Shown here one piece after another: positions 1 through 7,245 of a stretch of DNA of 14,359 nucleotides. The notes beneath the pieces are model-generated. The model saw nothing but the letters and a program-made list of their open reading frames with translations, was not told the DNA's origin and searched no databases. The stretch is from contig CAYPYX010000057.1 of assembly GCA_964415065.1 (NCBI GenBank), forward strand, positions 1 through 14,359, read 5' to 3'. A program made the position numbers and the translations under genes. Positions within the stretch are counted from its first letter, which is position 1, and each line of letters opens with the position of its first letter. Origin of the DNA: VMCP01 sp964415065 (GTDB taxonomy: Bacteria; Bacteroidota; Bacteroidia; NS11-12g; UBA955).

Positions 1-198
1 TAGCCAGGTAAAAGAGGAAATAGTTTTTCACAAAACGATGAAGTGAGGGGATAAAAAATTAGAGACTAAGTACAACTGTATGTTTCCTCAATATAAACAA
101 ATCTGAAGGTTGAGAAAATAATTAAATATCACTTTAATACTTACTTAACAGTGTGTTTTTCTTGATTTCACAATTTCGTACTTTAATATAAAATACTA
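1..198. other. A/T-rich leader before the first gene
   Basis: No gene can be supported here. Frame 2 is open from the left edge to a TGA at 44-46 (about 14 codons) and could be the tail of an upstream + strand gene, but it is too short to judge. The rest is A/T-rich and probably carries the promoter of the epimerase gene. A sequence resembling the Bacteroidota -7 box (TACTTTAA, 179-186) has a TTG at 162-164 upstream, but the 14-base spacing is short for that promoter class, so I do not call it. No convincing hairpin or repeat was seen. Confidence 0.4.
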
Positions 199-1278
199 TT
201 GAAAATCGAGGAATGTATATTGGTAACTGGGAATGCAGGATTTATTGGACACCATGTTTTTTGTGCTTTAGCAGAGATTGGACATTCTGTAGTAGGAGTT
301 GATTCGTTGGATCAATATTACGACACAGATTTAAAAAAAGATCGATTAAGAGAACAGGGCTTCCAAATAGAGTCGGATGCTTTTACGGGAGTAGAATACC
401 CGAATATAAAATTTACCAAATCGATGTATTATCAAATGGATATTTGTGAAAAAGAAAACTTACAAATCATATTTAAGAAGCACAAAATACGCCAAGTTGT
501 ACATTTAGCGGCACAACCAGGAGTGAGATATTCGTTAGAACATCCTCAAAAGTATATAGACACAAACATTACTGGATTTTTAAATATTCTCGAGTGTTCT
601 AGGGAAAATTCTATCGAACATTTAGTTTACGCTAGTTCTAGTTCTGTTTATGGATTGAACGAAAAAATGCCATTAAGCGAATCAGATCCAGTGGATCATC
701 CAATTTCTATGTATGGAGTTACAAAAAGATGCAACGAATTGATGGCACACGCATATTCTCATGTATATGGCTTACCAACAACCGGACTGCGATTTTTCAC
801 AGTTTATGGACCTTGGGCTAGGCCTGATATGGCATTGTATTCGTTTGCAGATGCTATATTTAATGATAAACCTATTACCGTGTTCAATCATGGGAAAATG
901 ACGCGTGATTTTACATATATAACTGATATTTCAGGTGCAATAGTTTCAATTTTGAATAAAGTTCCACAGGGAAATTTAACCCAATTAGATCAAGGATTAA
1001 TTAACGGTTTGTCTACCAACCAATCTTTAGGTCCATTTGAAATACTCAATATTGGGAGTAACAAACCAGTTCCGTTGTTAAAATATATTGAGTTAATAGA
1101 AAAGCATCTTGATAAAAAAGCTTTAATTCAATTTGAAGAATTGCAACCCGGTGATTTAACTCAAACTCATGCCGATTTGACGAATATTAAAAGTTTAATT
1201 GATTATAAACCAGAAGTTGATATTGAAAAAGGTATAAAGAATTTTTGTGAATGGTTTAAAAAATGGAATGCCCAATAA
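199..1278 (+). CDS. NAD-dependent epimerase, UDP-glucuronate 4-epimerase type
   Basis: Extended short-chain dehydrogenase (Rossmann fold), cytosolic, predicted to interconvert UDP-glucuronate and UDP-galacturonate for the glycan built by the downstream genes. Seen directly: GNAGFIG dinucleotide-binding loop (residues 11-17), acidic D35 in GVDSLD closing the NAD site, VHLAAQPGVRYS (101-112), the Ser-rich YASSSSVYG stretch (144-152), the catalytic Y172-x3-K176 pair in SMYGVTK, LRFFTVYGPWARPD (197-210) and TRDFTYITDI (235-244). GVRYS, YGPWxRPD and RDFTYI are typical of the UDP-glucuronate epimerase branch rather than GalE. The loop after residue 50 is longer than in proteobacterial LspL-type enzymes, as I recall for Bacteroidota members. 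The start is TTG: the preceding in-frame stop is at 184-186 and no ATG lies between it and the Rossmann motif. It is separated from the operon by 235 bases. The exact sugar epimerised is inferred. Confidence 0.9.
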   Translation: MKIEECILVTGNAGFIGHHVFCALAEIGHSVVGVDSLDQYYDTDLKKDRLREQGFQIESDAFTGVEYPNIKFTKSMYYQMDICEKENLQIIFKKHKIRQVVHLAAQPGVRYSLEHPQKYIDTNITGFLNILECSRENSIEHLVYASSSSVYGLNEKMPLSESDPVDHPISMYGVTKRCNELMAHAYSHVYGLPTTGLRFFTVYGPWARPDMALYSFADAIFNDKPITVFNHGKMTRDFTYITDISGAIVSILNKVPQGNLTQLDQGLINGLSTNQSLGPFEILNIGSNKPVPLLKYIELIEKHLDKKALIQFEELQPGDLTQTHADLTNIKSLIDYKPEVDIEKGIKNFCEWFKKWNAQ

Positions 1279-1513
1279 CTTCATAGAAGAATTTAAATCA
1301 GTTTAATCAATCTTACTTTTTTAATTCATATGAACCGTATGTTCTGATTTTTAGAAGTCGAATTAATGTTAATTTATCATTGATTTTATATTAAAATGAA
1401 ATTGCCCTCAGAACTTGCGAGCTGAATCTATTCTGATATAAGTTGAGCACTTGGTCAGTTGTTAGATTTAATAAAGGATGACTTCCTTCTTCAACCTAAG
1501 CATTTGACTAATT
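1279..1513. other. 235-base gap between epimerase and operon
   Basis: This is the only sizeable non-coding interval inside the cluster. It contains no ORF longer than about ten codons with an ATG. A small TTAAA/TTTAA inverted repeat followed by a T6 run lies just after the epimerase stop (about 1294-1321), but its arms are pure A/T and it is a poor terminator candidate. The right end probably holds the operon promoter and leader. Confidence 0.4.
1443..1470 (+). promoter_or_regulatory. weak candidate Bacteroidota-type promoter for the operon
   Basis: TTG (1443-1445), 17 bases, then TAGATTTA (1463-1470), which matches the Bacteroidota -7 consensus TAnnTTTG at all but the last base. It would start transcription shortly after 1475 and give a leader of about 35-40 bases before the exporter start at 1514. 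In A/T-rich DNA such matches arise by chance, so this is only a candidate. Confidence 0.2.
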
Positions 1514-3286
1514 TTGAAAACACTAGTTTACCTGATTAAAGTTTATTCCAAGCATTTGGGTTTGAAGGTGTATTCTCTGATCCTATTGTCTGTATTAATT
1601 GCAATTATTGATGGTTTTGGGATAACGCTAATGTTGCCGATATTAGAGGGTATTGATAGCGGTAAACCTGAAACTCAGCTTCCAAGTTTAGTTGTTCATG
1701 TATTGCAACTTCTAGGTGTCTCATTTGAACTAAAAGGTATCCTGGTATTCATGTTTATAGTGTTCACAGTTAAGGCATTGATCAAAATGATTAGTGGATA
1801 TTTTCAGAGTCGATTGTACAAAGAACTATACAGGAAACTCAAGCTCGGACTATTAGAAGGAATAATGAATGTTGAGTTTGGTTATTTTTCCAGTAAAAAC
1901 TCCGGCCATTTTGTGACCATATTGAGTGATCATGTAAATCGGATGATTGCTTCATTCAATATATTTATCGCTGTGATTACAACTGCATTTATGGCATCGT
2001 ATTACATTTTTTTAGCAGCGAGTTTGTCTTTTAGGATTTCTATAATTGCGGCTTTGTTTGGTGGGACCGCAGTATTGTTGTTATCCCGAATAACGAAGTA
2101 CGTGAAAAAATTGTCGAAGAAGATTGCAAGTGAAGAGAAAATTAATTCGCAAAATGCTATTCAATCTATTGGTTCATTTAAATACTTAATGGCCACAGGC
2201 ATGTTCAATAGGTTATCCGTAAAGTATAAAAAAAGCGTGAATAAGATAACCGCAATGCATTTCCGGACACAAACCGCAAATGTGTTTTCTAGATCTACAC
2301 GTGAACTCGTTACGGTAGCTTTGTTAATATTGTTGATTTTTATAGAAACGCAACTATTTCAAAATTCCATTTCTTCGATTTTGCTTGTATTGATTCTCTT
2401 TTATCGTGCTGTAAATCAATTGATGTTCATTCAAAATAATTTCCAATTATTACTTACATCTGTTGGAATGATAGAATCGGTAGATGAAGAGTTTTCACAA
2501 TTGAAATTAAATAGAATTACAGATGGATCTACGGATTTAACCGCTGAAGATTTGAAATCAAATATTGAGTTCAAATCTATTGAATTTGCCTTCGATTCGA
2601 ATCCGAGTTTTAATTTATCCATAGAAAAATTAATAATTGAAAACAATCAAGTCTTAGCATTAGTAGGTACTTCTGGGAGCGGAAAATCCACACTCATAGA
2701 ATTGTTGTTGGGTGTACATCGTGCTCAAAAAGGGGATATTACATTTAATCAAAAATCCTTAAAAAATATACGATTAAACTCTTTACGAAATAAAATAGGG
2801 TATGTAAGTCAAGATGTTTCATTGTTTGATGATTCCTTGCTGAACAACATTGTTTTATTTGAAGAAAGCCCAGACATCGAACGCGTAAAGAACGCATGTT
2901 TACAGGCAAATGTTTGGACTTTTATTGAGACACTCGAGAATGGATTAGATACTCAAATTGGAGAACGAGGTATTCGAATTTCTGGAGGTCAAAAACAAAG
3001 GATTTCAATTGCACGTGAGTTATACAAAAATCCGCAACTGTTAATTTTAGACGAGGCTACAAGTGCCCTCGATGTGGAGTCAGAAATGATTATTCAAGAA
3101 GCCATAGACCGACTGCAAGGGAAATTGACGGTTATTGTTATTGCACATCGTTTAGTCACCATTAAAAATGCAGATCGAATTGTGGTTATGGATGCAGGTA
3201 AAATTATTGAAGCGGGTAGTTTTAATGATTTAAGTTCAGACAAACATAGTCGCTTTTATTCCATGTTAAACGCTCAAAAAATTTAA
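1514..3286 (+). CDS. MsbA-type ABC exporter (fused membrane and ATPase domains)
   Basis: Inner-membrane half-transporter, expected to homodimerise and use ATP to flip a lipid-linked glycan or lipid. The 590 residues fit the family length. The N-terminal region (about 1-320) has hydrophobic segments near 20-42, 74-95, 150-170, 174-192, 264-280 and 287-305, consistent with the six-helix exporter fold. The ATPase domain has Walker A GTSGSGKST (385-393), Q-loop Q433, signature ISGGQ (489-493), Walker B LLILDE (509-514), SALD D-loop (517-520) and H-loop H545, so it looks fully active. The start is TTG: an in-frame TGA at 1505-1507 is just upstream and the next ATG is at residue 40, inside the first membrane segment. 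It ends directly against the next gene with no gap. Being first in a glycan operon that shows no Wzx suggests it exports the oligosaccharide, although a peptide or lipid-A-type substrate cannot be excluded. Confidence 0.93.
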   Translation: MKTLVYLIKVYSKHLGLKVYSLILLSVLIAIIDGFGITLMLPILEGIDSGKPETQLPSLVVHVLQLLGVSFELKGILVFMFIVFTVKALIKMISGYFQSRLYKELYRKLKLGLLEGIMNVEFGYFSSKNSGHFVTILSDHVNRMIASFNIFIAVITTAFMASYYIFLAASLSFRISIIAALFGGTAVLLLSRITKYVKKLSKKIASEEKINSQNAIQSIGSFKYLMATGMFNRLSVKYKKSVNKITAMHFRTQTANVFSRSTRELVTVALLILLIFIETQLFQNSISSILLVLILFYRAVNQLMFIQNNFQLLLTSVGMIESVDEEFSQLKLNRITDGSTDLTAEDLKSNIEFKSIEFAFDSNPSFNLSIEKLIIENNQVLALVGTSGSGKSTLIELLLGVHRAQKGDITFNQKSLKNIRLNSLRNKIGYVSQDVSLFDDSLLNNIVLFEESPDIERVKNACLQANVWTFIETLENGLDTQIGERGIRISGGQKQRISIARELYKNPQLLILDEATSALDVESEMIIQEAIDRLQGKLTVIVIAHRLVTIKNADRIVVMDAGKIIEAGSFNDLSSDKHSRFYSMLNAQKI

Positions 3287-4090
3287 ATGAAAATTATATT
3301 CATCGGCGGGAATGCCCATTCTGGTACCACAATTTTTGAGCAGTTTCTATCGAGAGAAATGAACGTATTAGCGTTGGGTGAAATTTATTATTCGTTTCAA
3401 GTATTTATTCGCAAAGAAATACAAAATTATACGTGTTCATGTAATGATCAGGCGAATTGTATTTGGACATCGATAATTAACAACTGGTCCAAATCCAATG
3501 TTAAAACATATTTCGAAGCCTATCGAATTTTAATAGAATCAGTTCATGATTTATATCCCGAAGTAGAGGTAATTTCAGATAGCTCAAAGTATCCCCAAGC
3601 CTTTCAAGAAATAATAACTCTTCAACCGGAGTTGATTTTGGTCTCAAAGAATCCGCGTTCCTGGATGAACAGTGCGCTGCGTCGAAGGTTACAAAAGAAG
3701 GGGGAGGATACTAATTGGTTTCAGAAAATGAAAATTCGATATCGATTTTTGAGAAGTTGGACCCGAATAAATGAAGTTTTTCTATCTAATCCTAAAGTCA
3801 ATGTAGTTTTATATGAATCCCTAGTATTTGAACCAGCAAATACACTGAATTTCTTAAAATCGAAACTCCATTTTTTAGATAAAAGACCCAGTGTTTCCGA
3901 TTACTTTGTTCATCAATTAATTGGAAATAAAATCCGTCATAAATCATATCAAATTAAGTATGATACGCGATGGATTTGGGCAAAAGACTCCCTTCTAGAT
4001 GCTCTTATTTTAGCGCCGTTTGTTCAGAGAACTTGGCAAAATCTCTATGAAATCGAATTGAAATCCCAAGAATCTAATCATGAGCAATAA
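3287..4090 (+). CDS. sulfotransferase-like protein 1 (carbohydrate type)
   Basis: Predicted cytosolic PAPS-dependent sulfotransferase acting on a glycan intermediate. It is 267 residues, P-loop type. The N-terminus carries the 5'-phosphosulfate-binding loop GGNAHSGTT (7-15). A cysteine cluster C50-x-C52-x5-C58 follows, then DSSKYP (98-103). The 3'-phosphate-binding strand is LILVSKNPRSWMNSALRRR (116-134, with R124 and S129 in the expected places). YESLVFEP (176-183) matches the usual YEDLVxxP, and HQLIGNKIR (208-216) matches the conserved H-x2-GN-x-R element. The strand normally reads LVRDPR, so SKNPR is a variant but keeps the second arginine. The ATG follows the exporter stop codon immediately, without a Shine-Dalgarno sequence, suggesting translational coupling. 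It is similar in plan to the gene at 5104. Which sugar hydroxyl is sulfated cannot be seen. Confidence 0.8.
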   Translation: MKIIFIGGNAHSGTTIFEQFLSREMNVLALGEIYYSFQVFIRKEIQNYTCSCNDQANCIWTSIINNWSKSNVKTYFEAYRILIESVHDLYPEVEVISDSSKYPQAFQEIITLQPELILVSKNPRSWMNSALRRRLQKKGEDTNWFQKMKIRYRFLRSWTRINEVFLSNPKVNVVLYESLVFEPANTLNFLKSKLHFLDKRPSVSDYFVHQLIGNKIRHKSYQIKYDTRWIWAKDSLLDALILAPFVQRTWQNLYEIELKSQESNHEQ

Positions 4091-5114
4091 ATCATTGAGT
4101 ATTTTCTTTTTTATGTTAGGGGATGTTCAAAAGGCCAGTTCAAGAGTACGCGGTTTTTGGATTTTGGAAGAATTGCAAAAATTAAAAGTAAAAACTGGAT
4201 TTGGAATATATAATCACGTATGGTCTCTTTTTATTAAAGGAGGATTTAATTCTTTGAAATACAACACAATAGTATTTCAAAAAACATTTTCACGTTTTCA
4301 CGTAACATTAGCACGAATTCTGAAGTGGTATGGCAAAATTATTGTTCTCGATATTGATGATTATCCTTCTTTTAATAACGATGTTAATACACTCAAAAAT
4401 TTTAAAAAAATGGTAAATACCTGCCATGTGGTTTTCGCAGGAAGTGATAATTTAAAATTACTGGTTGAAAATGCTGGGGGCAAAGCAGTGTTAATTCCAA
4501 CAGGTATATCATGCGAAAAGTATAGGTTTGATCTACGGAATAAAAATTCTATCAGAATGGTTACCATTGGATGGATTGGTAATGCGAAATTTTATTCCCA
4601 AGATTTATTGGAGGTACTATTACCACCATTGAAATCAATTTTGAGTACAGGAATCCGCATTCGATTAAAACTGATAGGAACCATTGGTCAAGATGAAATG
4701 AAAAATCGCTTTAGCGATTTAAAAGGATTGGATGTTCAATATGTAGATTCAATTGACTGGGGGGATACAGAAAAAGTGAATGAGGCTTTAGCAGATGTGA
4801 ATATTGGAGTTTATCCATTATTGCCCAAAAATGAAAATCTTTATAAATGTGGATTTAAAGCACTAGAATATTTAGCTTCTGGAATTCCTGTTGTTAGCAG
4901 TGATATTTCTATAAACAAACTAATTGTGAGACACGGAGAAACTGGTTTTATTGCAAATAACACGGAAGAATGGGAAAATTATTTGTTTGAGCTCATGCAG
5001 TCTGAAGCATTAAGATTGCGATTTGCAGAACGGGGAAGAAACATGGTGGAAAAGGAGTTTTCTACCTCTAAAATGGCTCACAGAATATTAAGAGAATTGA
5101 GTTATGCAAAATAA
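4080..5114 (+). CDS. GT4-family (GT-B) glycosyltransferase
   Basis: Retaining glycosyltransferase with two Rossmann domains (344 residues), presumably at the cytoplasmic membrane face, adding one sugar to the growing unit. The N-terminal domain includes SSRVRGFWILEEL (20-32), which resembles the acceptor-side loop, and LDIDDYP (90-96), which recurs in a subgroup of GT4 enzymes. The donor domain begins near TIGWIGNAK (162-170). The nucleotide-sugar binding region is YKCGFKALEYLASGIPVVSS (255-274), with E263 as the second glutamate of the GT4 E-x7-E motif. The position of the first glutamate is occupied by Y255, so the motif is incomplete, as in a number of GT4 members. GETGFIA (286-292) is the usual GxTGxL element. 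It overlaps the preceding sulfotransferase by 11 bases and the next gene by 11 bases. Sugar specificity is not predictable. Confidence 0.87.
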   Translation: MSNKSLSIFFFMLGDVQKASSRVRGFWILEELQKLKVKTGFGIYNHVWSLFIKGGFNSLKYNTIVFQKTFSRFHVTLARILKWYGKIIVLDIDDYPSFNNDVNTLKNFKKMVNTCHVVFAGSDNLKLLVENAGGKAVLIPTGISCEKYRFDLRNKNSIRMVTIGWIGNAKFYSQDLLEVLLPPLKSILSTGIRIRLKLIGTIGQDEMKNRFSDLKGLDVQYVDSIDWGDTEKVNEALADVNIGVYPLLPKNENLYKCGFKALEYLASGIPVVSSDISINKLIVRHGETGFIANNTEEWENYLFELMQSEALRLRFAERGRNMVEKEFSTSKMAHRILRELSYAK

Positions 5115-6015
5115 AAAACAGGTAGTATATGTATTGGGGTCTGCTTTTTCCGGAAGCACTATCTTCGGTTTTCTACTCGGAACCTTTCAACCGTTTGTCA
5201 ATTTGGGTGAAATTATTAACATAAGCCATGATTACAATCCTAAATCAATTTGTAGTTGTGGATCTAGGTTGGAAGACTGCCAATTTTATATTAACTCAAT
5301 AGCCCGATTCAATGAATTAGGATTTTCATACTCTCGTAAACGCCAATTATTCGATAGTAGAGGATGGAGTTGGAAGAAGTTTTATCTTCTGATAGGACTG
5401 CCTTTGAAATTTCTTTATAAAAAGCATGAACTAGCCAAATATTTAGAATGGAATGTCCATTTTTTTCTATCTCATGCCGATGAAAATCAAATAGTTATTG
5501 ATTTGTCAAAGTCTTCTGAGAGATTAGAATTGTTGAAATGTGATTCACGACTGGAAATCAAATCAATACATCTCATACGCCCAATATCAGAAGTATATTA
5601 TTCAAACATCAAGCGCCCCAAAAAAACAAGGAATTTTTTACCATTTAAAAAAATTCGAGAGGCTATATATGTGAATTTACGGTTTTCTTCTGAATTAAGA
5701 ACTGCTGAAAAAATGAAGGCATTTACTTTTTCCTACAAAAGCATTTCAGAATTAAATGAAAATACTTGGATGGCACTTTTGGAATATCTTAAAATAGATT
5801 CATTAGATAACAGGAAATTGTTACAAGAAATTATTGAAAAACGTACAGTTGATATTTCCAAGCAACATGTATTTGTAGGCAATCGTTGGATAAAATCATA
5901 TTCCGGGAAATCTGTAAAAATAGAATCCCGTAATAATTTGAATTCTACCCAAACTACTGACCGTATAATACGGATTGTTACTTTTTTGTTTGGACATTCC
6001 AAGTTTTTAAATTAA
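5104..6015 (+). CDS. sulfotransferase-like protein 2 (carbohydrate type)
   Basis: Second PAPS-dependent-type sulfotransferase, 303 residues, with the same architecture as the protein at 3287. It has the 5'-phosphosulfate loop GSAFSGST (12-19), the cysteine cluster C50-x-C52-x6-C59 (CSCGSRLEDC), VIDLSKSSERL (131-141) in the position of the family's VxDSSK element, the 3'-phosphate strand IHLIRPISEVYYSN (155-168, R159 and S167), and HVFVGNRW (255-262) matching the H-x2-GN motif. The Asp-Pro-Arg that usually follows the arginine is replaced by Pro-Ile-Ser, so the 3'-phosphate contacts may differ. The ATG lies 11 bases inside the upstream GT4 gene. Being flanked on both sides by GT4 genes fits modification of a sugar installed by one of them. 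It could in principle be inactive or act on another substrate, but the core loop is intact. Confidence 0.78.
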   Translation: MQNKKQVVYVLGSAFSGSTIFGFLLGTFQPFVNLGEIINISHDYNPKSICSCGSRLEDCQFYINSIARFNELGFSYSRKRQLFDSRGWSWKKFYLLIGLPLKFLYKKHELAKYLEWNVHFFLSHADENQIVIDLSKSSERLELLKCDSRLEIKSIHLIRPISEVYYSNIKRPKKTRNFLPFKKIREAIYVNLRFSSELRTAEKMKAFTFSYKSISELNENTWMALLEYLKIDSLDNRKLLQEIIEKRTVDISKQHVFVGNRWIKSYSGKSVKIESRNNLNSTQTTDRIIRIVTFLFGHSKFLN

Positions 6016-6024
6016 GCGTATGCT

Positions 6025-7245
6025 ATGAAATCATCCTCAAAAAAAAGAATATTGGCCTATGGTAGCATTCCCAAAGATGGAGGAACATACACGTTTTTTC
6101 GAAATCAAAGAGAAATGTTCAAACAATTTGGAATTGAGATGTTTTGCGTGGTTTTAGGGAAGCAAGAACATTCCATCATGATGCCCGAGCATGTTGTTGA
6201 AGGGGTAGTTTCATTGTTGCAGGAGGAAACGAATCCAAAATTACTTACTATTGGATTCCTAAATTGGTGTAAGGAAATCGGAGTAGACATTGTAATGGCT
6301 GTGAATTCGATTCCCATATTAAACTCTATTCCTTATTTGCCTAAACATATTCTTGTGGTTACTCGAGCGGCTAATGCGTTTGAAGAGGGATATCATTTCG
6401 CTACTTATTCCAAACAACGTATCAATCATTTTATTGCGCTTACACCTAGGCTAAAGTGGGATTTAGAAACAGATTATGGTGTAGATTCATCTCAAATTAC
6501 GGTGATTCCGAATGGCGTCAAGATTGAAGATTATGCCCACAACAAGTTTCTAACTGAACCCAAACCCCAAAAAGCTGTAGAGCCATTAAAATTGATTTTT
6601 GTGGGTAGGCTAGAACATAATCAAAAAGGGGTTCTGTACATTCCTAAAATCGTTAAACTTTTAGCTAGAGAGAAAATAGAATTCGAATTAAGTATAGTGG
6701 GCAAGGGAAGGGATGAGGCTGAATTGAAGAAAAAGTTAAAACCATTCATTGAAAAAGAGGTTCATTTCTGCGGAATGTTAAACCGAAATGAGGTAATCAC
6801 TAGACTTCAACAATCGGATATTTATATTTTTTTATCGCATTTTGAGGGATGTCCTAACTCATTATTAGAAGCCATGGTATCGGGGTGTATACCCGTTAGT
6901 TGGTTGATTCCTGGTATTACGGATTTTATTATTGAAGATAAACACACAGGATTTTTAAGTGAAATTAAAGATTATAAGCATTTAGTAAATAGTATAAAAT
7001 TACTGAATGAGAATCGTGAATTGTTGACCAGCATGAAGCATGATATTCAATTTAGTTCTCAGATGAGGTTTGCGACTGCTGAGTGTGTAAAAAAGTATGT
7101 AGAAGTTTTTGAGAACTGTGAAGCAAATAAAGGTTCTTTCAATAAATATACTGTTCAGAGTATAGAAAATTTTCAACCTATGCCGGTATTCAAGCCAAGT
7201 CTGTTGAAACGAGCTAAATCAAAGCTGATAAAATGGAAATTATGA
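6025..7245 (+). CDS. GT4-family glycosyltransferase with basic C-terminal tail
   Basis: GT-B retaining glycosyltransferase of 406 residues. The N-terminal domain has the Gly-rich acceptor loop PKDGGTYTFFRNQ (16-28). The hinge is VIPNGV (160-165). The donor domain opens with LIFVGRLEHNQKG (190-202, R195 and K201 as phosphate-binding residues) and carries the complete E-x7-E motif E274-GCPNSLL-E282, then AMVSGCIPV (283-291) and KHTGFL (306-311). The catalytic set looks intact. Residues about 362-406 extend past the usual GT4 end and finish in a basic, partly amphipathic tail (KPSLLKRAKSKLIKWKL, 390-406), which may hold the enzyme on the membrane. The ATG is 9 bases after the previous stop, and no Shine-Dalgarno is visible. 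It ends in an ATGA overlap with the next gene if that gene starts at 7242. Confidence 0.9.
   Translation: MKSSSKKRILAYGSIPKDGGTYTFFRNQREMFKQFGIEMFCVVLGKQEHSIMMPEHVVEGVVSLLQEETNPKLLTIGFLNWCKEIGVDIVMAVNSIPILNSIPYLPKHILVVTRAANAFEEGYHFATYSKQRINHFIALTPRLKWDLETDYGVDSSQITVIPNGVKIEDYAHNKFLTEPKPQKAVEPLKLIFVGRLEHNQKGVLYIPKIVKLLAREKIEFELSIVGKGRDEAELKKKLKPFIEKEVHFCGMLNRNEVITRLQQSDIYIFLSHFEGCPNSLLEAMVSGCIPVSWLIPGITDFIIEDKHTGFLSEIKDYKHLVNSIKLLNENRELLTSMKHDIQFSSQMRFATAECVKKYVEVFENCEANKGSFNKYTVQSIENFQPMPVFKPSLLKRAKSKLIKWKL

Noticed and set aside
1..46. Open frame 2 at the left edge as the end of an upstream gene
   Set aside because: Only about 14 codons, with no recognisable motif and other frames equally unremarkable.
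1294..1321. TTAAA/TTTAA inverted repeat followed by T6 as a terminator of the epimerase gene
   Set aside because: The stem is five A/T pairs only, with the T run about ten bases away; too weak to call.
1509..1516. TAATTTTG, an exact match to the Bacteroidota -7 promoter box
   Set aside because: It overlaps the TTG start of the exporter, has no TTG at the correct upstream distance, and no later start codon exists before the first membrane segment.
2431..2646. Minus-strand ORFs inside the larger genes (also at 4361-4567, 5733-6002, 6105-6317, 8732-8914, 8986-9195 and 12553-12741)
   Set aside because: All lie wholly inside well-supported + strand genes, are short, and lack recognisable motifs or their own spacing; they are shadows of the coding frames. 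The + strand ORF at 8952-9137 is rejected for the same reason.
4759..4764. G6 run in a GT4 gene as a phase-variation tract
   Set aside because: Short for slip-strand switching and it encodes part of an ordinary W-G-D turn; the frame is intact.
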